64,000 nt of DNA from the NCBI RefSeq assembly GCF_900106595.1, contig NZ_FNNC01000002.1, forward strand, positions 1-64,000, given 5' to 3'. A program made the position numbers and the translations under genes. The notes below the pieces were generated by a model. It was not told the origin of the DNA. It did not search any database and saw only the letters and a program-made list of their open reading frames with translations. This DNA is from Marinococcus luteus. GTDB lineage: Bacteria > Bacillota > Bacilli > Bacillales > Marinococcaceae. Shown here piece by piece: positions 16,940 to 25,013 of this stretch (positions are counted from its first letter, which is position 1; the number at the start of each line of letters is the position of its first letter).

Positions 16940-17842
16940 ATGAAAAGATTCTCATTTTTAGCAGTTGCTGCCACAGCCATTATTACTCTCAGCGCCTGCG
17001 GCACCGAAAATAGCGAAAACAAGGAAAACAGCGAAAAAGCAACTGAAACAGCATCTGTTGAAGCCAACGGAGAAGAAAAAGAAGAAACTGACAGTGCAAA
17101 GAATGACAAGCAGGAAGATAAAGATACGGCATCCGAAACTGATGAAGCGTCAGAAACCGACGCTTCCTCTGAAGAAAGCACCTCTATAGAAGAAACTGCC
17201 ACAGAAAATGAAGAAGAGAGCACGGACTCCGCAGACACTGCCAGCGAAGATGCTTCCTCAGAAAATGCTTCACCGGAAGATGACGCGGCAGGAGAAAATG
17301 CTTCTGAAGACACAGCCGACAGCGAAGAAGAAGCAGCCTCCGAAGAGTCTACTGAGGCTGCTGAAACTACAGATACAGAAGCAAACAGCACCACAGCTTC
17401 CGAAGAAGAAGAGGCTGTAACAGAAAAAGTGACTGTTTACTACCTCGACGGCGATTTAATGAATACAATTTCTGAAACCCGAAGCCTCGAAGCAGCATCT
17501 GAAAATGATCTGCCGTTTGAAGCTGTGCAGGCATGGCTCGACGGTCCTGAAACCGAAGATGCTGTCAGTCCGCTTCCAGTGGAAACCGAAGTCCAGTTTG
17601 TCGAATTTAAAGACAACACTGCCTATGTTTCTTTTGAACCTTCCGTCCTTGACGCCACTACAGTTGGAAGCACTCTTGAGCTCGCATTTGTAGAACAGCT
17701 GGCGGTGTTAATGGACCAGTTTGGATACGGGCAGACCCAGATTCTTATTGACGGCGAAGTTGTCACAGACTTTTACGGACACCGTGAAATCGACCAGCCT
17801 ATCGAAGCGACGGATCCTTCGGAGCTTTACGGCAGTAACTAA
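16940..17842 (+). CDS. Acidic GerMN-domain lipoprotein
   Basis: 300 aa. Lipoprotein signal with lipobox LSAC (Cys20), then about 145 residues of extremely acidic Glu/Asp/Ser/Thr low-complexity sequence, then a GerMN domain (about 168-285; VTVYYLDGDLMN, NTAYVSFEPSVLD, LAVLMDQFGYGQTQILIDG). GerMN domains occur in spore germination and envelope proteins; the exact role is unknown. RBS GGGGGG precedes the ATG. It lies divergent from sigX-rsiX, whose anti-sigma factor has a comparable layout, so a link to envelope stress is possible but unproven. Confidence 0.85.
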   Translation: MKRFSFLAVAATAIITLSACGTENSENKENSEKATETASVEANGEEKEETDSAKNDKQEDKDTASETDEASETDASSEESTSIEETATENEEESTDSADTASEDASSENASPEDDAAGENASEDTADSEEEAASEESTEAAETTDTEANSTTASEEEEAVTEKVTVYYLDGDLMNTISETRSLEAASENDLPFEAVQAWLDGPETEDAVSPLPVETEVQFVEFKDNTAYVSFEPSVLDATTVGSTLELAFVEQLAVLMDQFGYGQTQILIDGEVVTDFYGHREIDQPIEATDPSELYGSN

Positions 17843-17854
17843 CGCCAGGTATAT

Positions 17855-17887
17855 AAAAAAGCGCCCGCACATGCGGACGCTTTTTTT
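17855..17887. terminator. Bidirectional terminator between GerMN gene and wrbA
   Basis: AAAAAAGCG-CCGC and GCGG-CGCTTTTTTT arms with an ACAT loop; both strands end in a T run. It serves two convergent genes. Confidence 0.85.
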
Positions 17888-17895
17888 GTATTCTA

Positions 17896-18513
17896 TTAGT
17901 TGCTCAGCTTTTCTGCCACTTTTGCCACGCGGGCACCTAAACGGCCGCCCATTGTCAATTCGCCTTCGCTTGGCATCCGGGTGCCATCCGGACCAGCAAG
18001 CGTAGAAGCACCGTATGGCGTTCCGCCGACAAAGTCACGTTCAGTCATTTCCGGATTCTCTCCATAAGGAAGACCAACGAATATGAATCCGAAATGAAGA
18101 AGCGGTACAACCGACGTGATAATTGTTGTTTCCTGACCGCCGTGAGCTGTATTTGTGCTCGTAAAGATTCCTGCTACCTTGCCTTCAAGTGAACCGTTTG
18201 CCCACAGGCCGCCGGCAGCATCCATAAACTGCTTCACCTGAGCCGGCATGTTGCCAAAGCGTGTTGGGATACCCCAAACAACGCCGTCAGCCCATACGAG
18301 ATCGTCTGTTGTAGCTTCAGGAATATCCGCCTGTTGATTTTGTGCCTCTACATACGCTTCCTGCGTAGACATACCTTCCTTAGCCATCTGCGATTCGGGG
18401 ATTCTTACGATCCGCACTTCTGCTCCTGTTTCTTCCGCGCCTTTCGCTACTGCTTTTGCCATTTCGTGTATATGTCCATAAGAACTATAAAATGGTACCA
18501 ATACTTTACTCAA
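17896..18513 (-). CDS. WrbA-type NAD(P)H:quinone oxidoreductase
   Basis: 205 aa flavodoxin-like enzyme that reduces quinones by two electrons, protecting against redox cycling. The FMN phosphate loop is at the N-terminus (PFYSSYGHIHEMA), with GIPTRFGNMPAQ and TSTNTAHGGQETTI typical of WrbA. TTG start with AGGAG 9 nt upstream. Divergent from an HxlR repressor, with a palindrome overlapping its -10 box, implying induction by quinones or electrophiles. Confidence 0.92.
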   Translation of the reverse strand: MSKVLVPFYSSYGHIHEMAKAVAKGAEETGAEVRIVRIPESQMAKEGMSTQEAYVEAQNQQADIPEATTDDLVWADGVVWGIPTRFGNMPAQVKQFMDAAGGLWANGSLEGKVAGIFTSTNTAHGGQETTIITSVVPLLHFGFIFVGLPYGENPEMTERDFVGGTPYGASTLAGPDGTRMPSEGELTMGGRLGARVAKVAEKLSN

Positions 18514-18551
18514 TTGAAAACACTCCTATTACTTATATTTATAAAGTTACT

Positions 18552-18589
18552 TACTTTTCGAAAGTACATGAAAATATTCGTACTGTCAA
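18552..18589 (-). promoter_or_regulatory. wrbA promoter with overlapping operator
   Basis: Minus-strand TTGACA (18584-18589), 17-nt spacer, TACTTT (18561-18566). A perfect TACTTT-N3-AAAGTA palindrome at 18552-18566 covers the -10 box. It lies between wrbA and hxlR and is the likely HxlR operator. Confidence 0.75.
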
Positions 18590-18671
18590 CTCACCCTCCA
18601 AGCTATACCCCAGCCCCTCCTCTACGAAACAAGGATTTTGTGGTACTATGTTCATAAAGAGGTGAACTATT

Positions 18672-18980
18672 ATGCAGAAGACTTCCATCTGCCCAAAATA
18701 TGAATTTGCAGCGGAACTGCTCGGCAAAAAATGGACGGGCCTGTTAATCCTTGTGCTTCTCCAGGGACCGCTCCGCTTCAAAGATATAAAAAACGAAATC
18801 CCGGATATGAGCGACCGGCTGATTACAGAACGGCTGAAGGAGCTTGAAGAAAAAGGGATTGTCGAACGCAGCGTTTTTCCGGAAAAGCCCGTGCGTGTCC
18901 AGTACCAGCTGACGAGTAAGGGTAAGGATCTCGAGCCGGTCATTAATGCGATTCAGGATTGGGCTGAGGCATGGGTTTAA
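18672..18980 (+). CDS. HxlR-family winged-helix regulator
   Basis: 102 aa, close to YodB/HxlR-type repressors. One conserved N-terminal cysteine (TSICPKYEFA, Cys6) matches the redox-sensing Cys of YodB, and the winged helix follows (GPLRFKDIKNEIPDMSDRLITERLKELE). RBS GAGGTG before the ATG. Probably represses wrbA and itself and responds to quinones; that is inferred from family and position. Confidence 0.9.
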   Translation: MQKTSICPKYEFAAELLGKKWTGLLILVLLQGPLRFKDIKNEIPDMSDRLITERLKELEEKGIVERSVFPEKPVRVQYQLTSKGKDLEPVINAIQDWAEAWV

Positions 18981-19000
18981 TAAGAAGCAGGTACTTTTCA

Positions 19001-19022
19001 TGCAGGAAAAGCCTGCTTTTTT
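19001..19022 (+). terminator. Terminator after hxlR
   Basis: GCAGG-AAAAG-CCTGC hairpin followed by six T residues, 20 nt after the hxlR stop. Confidence 0.75.
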
Positions 19023-19035
19023 CATGATTTAAACA

Positions 19036-19069
19036 CAAAAAAAGCGCCTGCCTTCAAGCAGCCGCTTTT
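19036..19069 (-). terminator. Terminator after the LysM-CAP gene
   Basis: Minus-strand AAAAGCG-CTGC/GCAG-CGCTTTT hairpin with one mismatch, followed by a T run, just beyond the stop. Confidence 0.75.
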
Positions 19070-19079
19070 CCCTGATTAT

Positions 19080-19760
19080 TTATTTTTCCAAAAACATCTG
19101 TGTCCAGTACTGACCATATTCTCCGCCTTCTTCATAGCCGATGGCGATATGCGTGAAGTCCGGATTGAGAATGTTATCACGGTGCCCCGGGGAATCCATC
19201 CACGCATCGACAACGTCCTGCGGCGTATCCTGTCCAGCTGCAATGTTTTCGCCGGCACCCTCATAACTCACGCCGAATTCTTTCATCATTTCAAAAGGAC
19301 TGCCGTACGTCGGGCTCTCATGGGCAAAATAATCATTCTCAATCATGTCCTGGGACTTCGCGTCCGCTACGCTTTGCAGAGAACTTTCTGCTTCCACCGG
19401 CGCAAGTCCATTTTCTGCCCGCACTTCATTTGTCAGACGAACCACTTCCTGTTCAAACTCAGACTCACTCTGGGAAGAAACCGCATCTGAAGTTTCAGCT
19501 GAACTGCTTTCTGAAGAAGAATTGCTTTCGCTTCCCGGAATAGCAATACTCTCGCCTACGCTAATCATGTCTGGATTTTCAATGCTGCTGTTTTCTTCCA
19601 TGAGCGCGTCCACACTTACGCCGTGATCTTCAGCAATCGTGTATAAAGTATCTCCTGACTCTACGGTGTATGTATCCTGCCCTAGAGCGGTCAATGGGAA
19701 AATAAGTGTTGCTGACAGAGCACCGACAACGGCTGTTCTTTTGAATCTCATGTCATTCAC
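19080..19760 (-). CDS. Secreted LysM and CAP (SCP/YkwD-like) domain protein
   Basis: 226 aa. Signal peptide (about 1-27), LysM peptidoglycan-binding domain (about 29-75, TYTVESGDTLYTIAEDHGVS), Ser-rich linker, and CAP domain (about 103-226) with the conserved HESPTYGSPFEMM, GAGENIAAG and WMDSPGHRDNIL motifs. It resembles B. subtilis YkwD and SafA/YkwD-type wall proteins. Function of bacterial CAP domains is unclear. RBS GAGGTG before ATG. Confidence 0.92.
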   Translation of the reverse strand: MNDMRFKRTAVVGALSATLIFPLTALGQDTYTVESGDTLYTIAEDHGVSVDALMEENSSIENPDMISVGESIAIPGSESNSSSESSSAETSDAVSSQSESEFEQEVVRLTNEVRAENGLAPVEAESSLQSVADAKSQDMIENDYFAHESPTYGSPFEMMKEFGVSYEGAGENIAAGQDTPQDVVDAWMDSPGHRDNILNPDFTHIAIGYEEGGEYGQYWTQMFLEK

Positions 19761-20050
19761 CTCTTATAAAAGATAGATAGATAATTAAATATATAAATGA
19801 TAACGTTATATTAAAATTTTACCATTAATTTCTTGAAAATAAACATTTCAAAGGAATTTTACAAATTTTTGCGGCTATTGTCCTATATTTTACATTAATT
19901 AAATCTAAAACTTTACTTATCAAAATAATTACTATGGTACTTTACCCTCCTTGTTGTTGCCGAAAACAAAGATTATCTATTAAGATAGGAAGAGTGCTTA
20001 CGAACGCGGGCAGATTATCAGCAAATTTAAACGAAGGATGGATATAACGA
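19761..20050. other. Divergent intergenic region, LysM-CAP gene and prfC
   Basis: About 290 nt, strongly AT-rich on the LysM-CAP side with a short ATCT tandem run and a GATAACGTTATA palindrome near 19798-19810. On the plus strand TTGCCG-N18-TAAGAT (about 19957-19986) is a plausible prfC promoter. No gene seen. Confidence 0.4.
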
Positions 20051-21649
20051 ATGGCTACATGGAAAAACGAAATCGAATCCCGAAAGACGTTTGCCATTAT
20101 TTCGCACCCGGACGCCGGGAAAACGACCTTAACGGAAAAGCTCTTGTACTTTGGAGGCGCGATCCGCGAAGCCGGAAGCGTTAAAGGAAAGAAAAACCAG
20201 CGTCACGCCACGAGTGACTGGATGGAAATCGAAAAGCAGCGCGGTATCTCTGTCACAAGCTCTGTCATGGAGTTCAATTACCAAGGACACCGCATCAATA
20301 TTCTCGACACTCCCGGCCACGAAGACTTCAGTGAAGATACGTATCGTACGCTGACTGCAGCCGATTCGGCAACCATGCTTATTGACGCGGCCAAAGGGGT
20401 CGAGGCACAGACCAAAAAGCTGTTTAAAGTCTGCAGCATGAGAGGCATTCCTATCTTCACATTCATTAACAAACTGGACCGCCAGGGGAGGGACCCGTTC
20501 GAGCTGATGGAAGAAATGGAAGACATTTTAGGTATCCGTTCGTACCCGGTCAACTGGCCGATTGGCATGGGCCAGGATTTTCACGGCATCTATGACCGCC
20601 ATGCCAAAAAAGTAGAGTGGTTCAACCCGGATTCCCCGTCCCAGACAGAAGTCGTTTACGTAAACGGCACCGATGATCCCAAGCTGAAAGAACGTATTGA
20701 TCCGCAGCTCCTGGCTGCTTTTCAGGAGGAAATTGAACTTCTCGATGTAGCCGGGGATGCGTATGATGAAGAACGTATTAAAAGCGGTGAGCTCACCCCT
20801 GTCTTTTTCGGCAGCGCTGTTTCGAACTTCGGGGTACAGAATTTCCTCGAGTATTTCATGGAATGGGCACCGGCTCCTGTCGGCAGAGAAAGCGATCAGG
20901 GGTTCGTTTCCCCGCTCAGTGACAATTTTTCCGGATTTATTTTCAAGATTCAGGCTAACATGAATCCAAAACACCGCGACCGGATCGCCTTTATGAGAAT
21001 TACTTCAGGTAAATATTCTCCGGGTATGCAGGTCAATCACGTCCGTATCGGCAAGAACATGAAGCTTCACCAGCCAACGCAGTTTCTTGCCAAGGACCGA
21101 AGCATCGTTCAGGAAGCATACGCCGGCGATATTATCGGCCTGTACGATCCGGGCACCTTCCGAATCGGCGACACGCTTGCAGAATCAGGCACATTTTCTT
21201 TTGAAGAAATGCCTCACTTTTCTCCTGAACATTTTGCTGCCATTTCTGTTAAAGATGCGATGAAACACAAATCATTTGAAAAAGGACTGCAGCAGTTAAC
21301 CGAAGAAGGAGCCATCCAGCTGTTTAAAACCTATCAGCGGGTGCCGGAGCAGCAGATTGTCGGCGTTGTTGGGGTGCTTCAGTTTGAAGTACTCGAGCAC
21401 CGGCTGAATAATGAGTATAATGCTCATATTAAAATGGAAAATCTTCCATTGTCAGTCGCCAGATGGGTCGACGGCCCAGCGGAGGCAATGAACACATTCA
21501 CCAGAAAACAAAAGAATTTGGCTCTGGACCGAAATGACCGTTTAGTTGCTCTTTTTGAAAATGAATTCCAGTTAAACATGGCCAAAGATAAATATCCTGA
21601 TATTTCCTTCCACGAAAATTCTTATTTCGTTTCCAGCCAGACGACGTAG
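20051..21649 (+). CDS. prfC: Peptide chain release factor 3
   Basis: 532 aa translational GTPase that recycles RF1/RF2 after termination. G1 SHPDAGKTTL, G3 DTPGHEDF and G4 NKLDR are present, followed by RF3 domains II and III. Full length for the family. B. subtilis lacks prfC, while staphylococci and some other bacilli have it. Followed by a perfect terminator. Confidence 0.96.
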   Translation: MATWKNEIESRKTFAIISHPDAGKTTLTEKLLYFGGAIREAGSVKGKKNQRHATSDWMEIEKQRGISVTSSVMEFNYQGHRINILDTPGHEDFSEDTYRTLTAADSATMLIDAAKGVEAQTKKLFKVCSMRGIPIFTFINKLDRQGRDPFELMEEMEDILGIRSYPVNWPIGMGQDFHGIYDRHAKKVEWFNPDSPSQTEVVYVNGTDDPKLKERIDPQLLAAFQEEIELLDVAGDAYDEERIKSGELTPVFFGSAVSNFGVQNFLEYFMEWAPAPVGRESDQGFVSPLSDNFSGFIFKIQANMNPKHRDRIAFMRITSGKYSPGMQVNHVRIGKNMKLHQPTQFLAKDRSIVQEAYAGDIIGLYDPGTFRIGDTLAESGTFSFEEMPHFSPEHFAAISVKDAMKHKSFEKGLQQLTEEGAIQLFKTYQRVPEQQIVGVVGVLQFEVLEHRLNNEYNAHIKMENLPLSVARWVDGPAEAMNTFTRKQKNLALDRNDRLVALFENEFQLNMAKDKYPDISFHENSYFVSSQTT

Positions 21650-21662
21650 GAAGATAGCAAAA

Positions 21663-21695
21663 CGGACTGCCTGTTGAAAAGGCAGTCCGTTTTTT
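21663..21695 (+). terminator. prfC terminator
   Basis: Perfect CGGACTGCC/GGCAGTCCG stem with a 9-nt loop and a TTTTTT tail. Confidence 0.9.
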
Positions 21696-21740
21696 ACGTT
21701 GTACAAAGGATTTTCATTTCATGCCTTCGGCGGGCATCTA

Positions 21741-21877
21741 CGCTTTTCTTGATGTCCAGCTTCGTCCCGCAGTCGCTTATTCCGTTGGCCGCCCTGGCTT
21801 CCTTGGCTCTGGCCAAGTCCAGCCAGGGAACAGGCCAGCCGGATAAGTCTCCTGAAATGCGGGACTACGCTTTTCTT
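21741..21877 (-). repeat. Palindromic repeat unit at the 3' end of the FAD oxidoreductase gene
   Basis: On the minus strand AAGAAAAGCG occurs at 21877-21868 and again at 21750-21741, 127 bp apart. The interior palindrome (21766-21847) nearly matches the core of the first unit at 13997-14077. The first motif lies inside the coding region and supplies the final Arg-Lys-Ala codons and the TAG of the oxidoreductase gene. Confidence 0.85.
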
Positions 21878-22962
21878 GATGGCTGTAGTTCTTTGATGAA
21901 TTTTTTGTCGATCCGGTGCTTAATTTTAAACGGCGCTTTGCCTGCACGAGTTTTGTCACCGTAAATCATCAGCCCCTGCTTGCCTCCAAGATTCAGGATC
22001 GCCATATAATTTTTTTGCGGCGAATACTTGGTCAGCTTTTTGCCTTTCAGGGAACGCTTGATGTTTTCAAGAAGCACCGGAGCTTCTTTAACAGCTGATA
22101 TTCCGTTTTTCGGAATGTCTTCATGTCCGGCGATGGTAACGCAGTCTCCCACTCCGAATATTTGCGGATATGCTACTGACTGCAGGTGTTCGTTTACGAG
22201 CAGATAGCCTTCGCTGTCGACCGGCAGCCGGGAGGCTTCAAACCAGGCCGGCGCTTTCGGTCCGGTCATCCACAACAGCTCTTCATACGGGAAGGACAGC
22301 GAATCAGTTTCCACCGTCCGGTCTGTCACCCGGTGCACCTCTTCGTTTTCAAAGTATTCAATCCCTCTCTTATCAAGAAGATCGTACACCTGCTGCCGTG
22401 TTTCTTCTGTGTCCTCCGGAAGCAGTTTACTTCCGGAAATAATTTTCACCGGAGACTGGAACTTGTTTTTACTTCTCCATGCCTGTGTGGTAAATGCCAT
22501 CTCGACTCCAGCATAGCCGCCGCCGACAACAACCGGGTGATGGCTTGTCCGAACACTTTCCACCGCTTCGGAGAAGTTTTCGTTAGCTTTTAAGACCTCC
22601 GCATGCTTTTGCACATGCGGAATTTCAAGCCCTTTCGGCTGGGCGCCGATATCTACGGACAAATAGTCAAAATGCATAACTTTACCTGCATTGGTGAGTA
22701 CAATATTCTGCTCCGGATCAATGGAAGTGACCTTGGCCGAAACAAATGTACCGCCGTTTTCGTTACAGAATGACCGAAGCGGGACACGGATGTCTTCGAT
22801 TGCGTAGCGCCCTTCCATATAGCCTGAATACATACCTGAATAATACTGGTACTGTCCCGGGGAAATAAGAATCCACTCTACGTCTTTTTTCTTTTTCTTC
22901 CATTCTTTTATTACGGAAAGATGGGTATGGCCTGCTCCAACGAATATTACTCGTTTAGTCAC
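21865..22962 (-). CDS. FAD/NAD(P)-dependent oxidoreductase related to SelD-associated flavoproteins
   Basis: 365 aa flavoprotein with two Rossmann folds: FAD motif VGAGHTHLSV (residues 6-15) and NAD(P) motif VGGGYAGVEMA (about 147-157). The GAGHTH start is typical of the family found fused to or next to selenide water dikinase (SelD), and also resembles NDH-2/SQR-like enzymes. Substrate is unknown. GTG start with GAGGAGG upstream. It is the last gene of the ynj/ydj-like operon. Its final codons and stop come from a palindromic repeat. Confidence 0.82.
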   Translation of the reverse strand: MTKRVIFVGAGHTHLSVIKEWKKKKKDVEWILISPGQYQYYSGMYSGYMEGRYAIEDIRVPLRSFCNENGGTFVSAKVTSIDPEQNIVLTNAGKVMHFDYLSVDIGAQPKGLEIPHVQKHAEVLKANENFSEAVESVRTSHHPVVVGGGYAGVEMAFTTQAWRSKNKFQSPVKIISGSKLLPEDTEETRQQVYDLLDKRGIEYFENEEVHRVTDRTVETDSLSFPYEELLWMTGPKAPAWFEASRLPVDSEGYLLVNEHLQSVAYPQIFGVGDCVTIAGHEDIPKNGISAVKEAPVLLENIKRSLKGKKLTKYSPQKNYMAILNLGGKQGLMIYGDKTRAGKAPFKIKHRIDKKFIKELQPSRKA

Positions 22963-22987
22963 TATATTTCCTCCTCTGTCTCTTCAA

Positions 22988-24427
22988 TTACCGAAACCAT
23001 GCTACATACTTTTTAAGTACCTTGTTGACGGGACTGTTAAACAAAGCCTCCCGCCAGTATTCATCCGCTGCTTTTTTCACGATATCCCCGTGAGCCGGAT
23101 ACGGATACACTACACTCGAAAATGACCGCAGCTTCTTCTTCCATGTTTTTGCTGCGGTGACCTGCTGCATCCAATCGGCCGCATGGCGTCCGACAGCATG
23201 GGCCCCGATAATGTTTCCTTTTTGATCGGTAATAATTTTCACTAAAGGAACCGGGTCGCCTTCAGCCAGAAAACGGTCCACCTGTTTTCCTTCAATACGG
23301 TAAATACGGGCATCTACGCCGTCAAGACGCTTTGCTTCTTCCTCGGTGATCCCCAGATGAAAAATTTCCGGCTCGGTATAATACGCCCAGGGGAGCGCAT
23401 TATAATTAATTTTCCGGCGCAGCCCGAAAACAGCGTTGGAGACCACAGTCTGACCTTCCATACCGGCCGCATGCGTGAACATATAGCCTCCGCTTGCGTC
23501 ACCCACGGCGTAAATATGCGGCACAGACGTCTGCATTGTATTCGAAACGTCGATGCTCCTATCTTTCTTTACCCTCACACCTGCTTTTTCTAATCCTATG
23601 TTATTTGTGTTTGGCACACGCCCTGCCGCAAGCAAAAGCGCGTCCGCTTCGATCTTCTGTTCGATTTTTCCCTCTGTGACAGCATACACGCGTCCATTTT
23701 CTTTTTCGAGTCTTACCACCCGGCTGTTGGGAATAAAATGGATTTCCTTCTCTAATTCCTTCTGCGCCCGTTCAGCAATTTCCTTTTCTTCTTTTGAGAA
23801 AATGCGATCGTTCGAGTCTACCGCTGTCACGGAAGAGCCAATTCGTGCGAGCGTCTGGGCAAGCTCCATACCCACGGGGCCGCTTCCAACACACACCAGT
23901 TTTTCCGGCAGCTTCTCTGCCTCGAAAATCGTTTCATTCGTGTAGTAAGGCAGAAACTCCAGATTTTCAATTGGAGGCACGTTCGGACTCGAGCCGGTGG
24001 CGATGACGATTCTTTTTCCGCCGATGACACTTCCATCTTCAAGATACAAATGATGGGGGTCCATGAATTCCCCGCGCCGCATGTACACGTCAATTCCGAG
24101 TGCTTCGAATTCGCTTATGTCATCAAGCTCCTGCACGTCAGCTACTGCGTCCTGCACTCTTTTTTTCACCTGTTCAAAATCAGCGTCTCCGTCCAGCTGC
24201 AGACCAAATTCTTCTGCCGCTCTTCTCGCATTTTGGATTTCTCTTCCGACAGTTACAAATGCTTTCGACGGTATACATCCGGCATGCAGGCATTCACCTC
24301 CAAGGTTTTCCCGGTCATCGACCAAAGCGGTCTTCATGCCAAACTGCGCTGCTCCTGAGGCAACGGTCAGTCCGCCGGACCCGCCCCCAAGCACTATTAA
24401 ATCGTAATCAATCTGCGGCATTCTCAT
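22988..24427 (-). CDS. Dihydrolipoamide dehydrogenase/mercuric reductase-like flavoprotein
   Basis: 479 aa pyridine nucleotide-disulfide oxidoreductase. FAD motif GGGSGGLTVA, redox-active pair CLHAGC, NAD(P) motif GSGPVGMELAQT, second FAD motif YAVGDASGGYMFTHAA, and dimerisation domain. The C-terminal His-Glu dyad of classical enzymes (HPTxxE) reads YPAHGD instead, so it is probably not a standard lipoamide dehydrogenase. This subfamily is often found next to or fused with TVP38/TMEM64 proteins. It overlaps the YnjF-like gene by about 20 nt. Start ATG at 24427 or 24421. Confidence 0.85.
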   Translation of the reverse strand: MRMPQIDYDLIVLGGGSGGLTVASGAAQFGMKTALVDDRENLGGECLHAGCIPSKAFVTVGREIQNARRAAEEFGLQLDGDADFEQVKKRVQDAVADVQELDDISEFEALGIDVYMRRGEFMDPHHLYLEDGSVIGGKRIVIATGSSPNVPPIENLEFLPYYTNETIFEAEKLPEKLVCVGSGPVGMELAQTLARIGSSVTAVDSNDRIFSKEEKEIAERAQKELEKEIHFIPNSRVVRLEKENGRVYAVTEGKIEQKIEADALLLAAGRVPNTNNIGLEKAGVRVKKDRSIDVSNTMQTSVPHIYAVGDASGGYMFTHAAGMEGQTVVSNAVFGLRRKINYNALPWAYYTEPEIFHLGITEEEAKRLDGVDARIYRIEGKQVDRFLAEGDPVPLVKIITDQKGNIIGAHAVGRHAADWMQQVTAAKTWKKKLRSFSSVVYPYPAHGDIVKKAADEYWREALFNSPVNKVLKKYVAWFR

Positions 24428-25013
24428 CCTGCTCCTTTAATAATCGTTTTGCTTCCAGCAGCCTCTGCAGGCCGGTAAATGTTTCGACAAATAAAAATAA
24501 AGCAGTGGAATACAGTAAAAAAGATGGAAAAAGCATCATGAGGGAGAACAAAATAAATCCTTCAGTTCGCTCAGCCAGTCCCGCCTGGTAGTAAAACGAT
24601 TTGACTCCGCTTTGTTCCGACATGTTTCCCACTGTTAAAAACACGGTAATCGAAAACAATATGGAAACACTTAATAGAAGAAGCAGCCACATTAAATCCG
24701 GATACCGGAAGGCGAGCCCGAGCAGAACACTCGCTTCCACAAGACGATCAAACGTAATATCAAGCACCGTCCCAAACGCAGAAGGCCTGGTTTTTCTCGC
24801 CATAGCCCCATCCACTGTGTCTAAAAATCCTGAAATCCAGAGACAGACAAATGCTGCCCATGCGGCGTCAAAATAAATGAGCGGACCTGTAAGCACCCCG
24901 ATTCCAAATGCCAGAACCGTTACCTGGTTGGCTGTCCAACGCCGCTTCAGAAACCAGTCGGCTGTTTTGTCTATAACCGGATCTGCCCATTTCCGGGCAT
25001 GTGTATCAATCAT
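24408..25013 (-). CDS. ynjF: YnjF-like CDP-alcohol phosphatidyltransferase
   Basis: 201 aa integral membrane enzyme. The family signature DxxDGxxAR...G...D...D is seen in DTVDGAMARKTRPSAFG and LDITFD; the spacing after AR is seven residues, as I recall for E. coli YnjF, instead of the usual eight. The KSFYYQAGLAERTEGFILF segment also resembles YnjF. The alcohol acceptor is not known. ATGA overlap with the TVP38 gene. Confidence 0.85.
   Translation of the reverse strand: MIDTHARKWADPVIDKTADWFLKRRWTANQVTVLAFGIGVLTGPLIYFDAAWAAFVCLWISGFLDTVDGAMARKTRPSAFGTVLDITFDRLVEASVLLGLAFRYPDLMWLLLLLSVSILFSITVFLTVGNMSEQSGVKSFYYQAGLAERTEGFILFSLMMLFPSFLLYSTALFLFVETFTGLQRLLEAKRLLKEQDENAAD

Noticed and set aside
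16683-16955. 90-codon minus-strand frame between sigX and the lipoprotein gene
   Set aside because: No ribosome binding site, basic and AT-rich composition, and overlap with the lipoprotein promoter.
16915-17394. 159-codon antisense frame rich in Ser and Ala
   Set aside because: It is the complement of the Glu/Asp/Ser low-complexity region of the GerMN lipoprotein.
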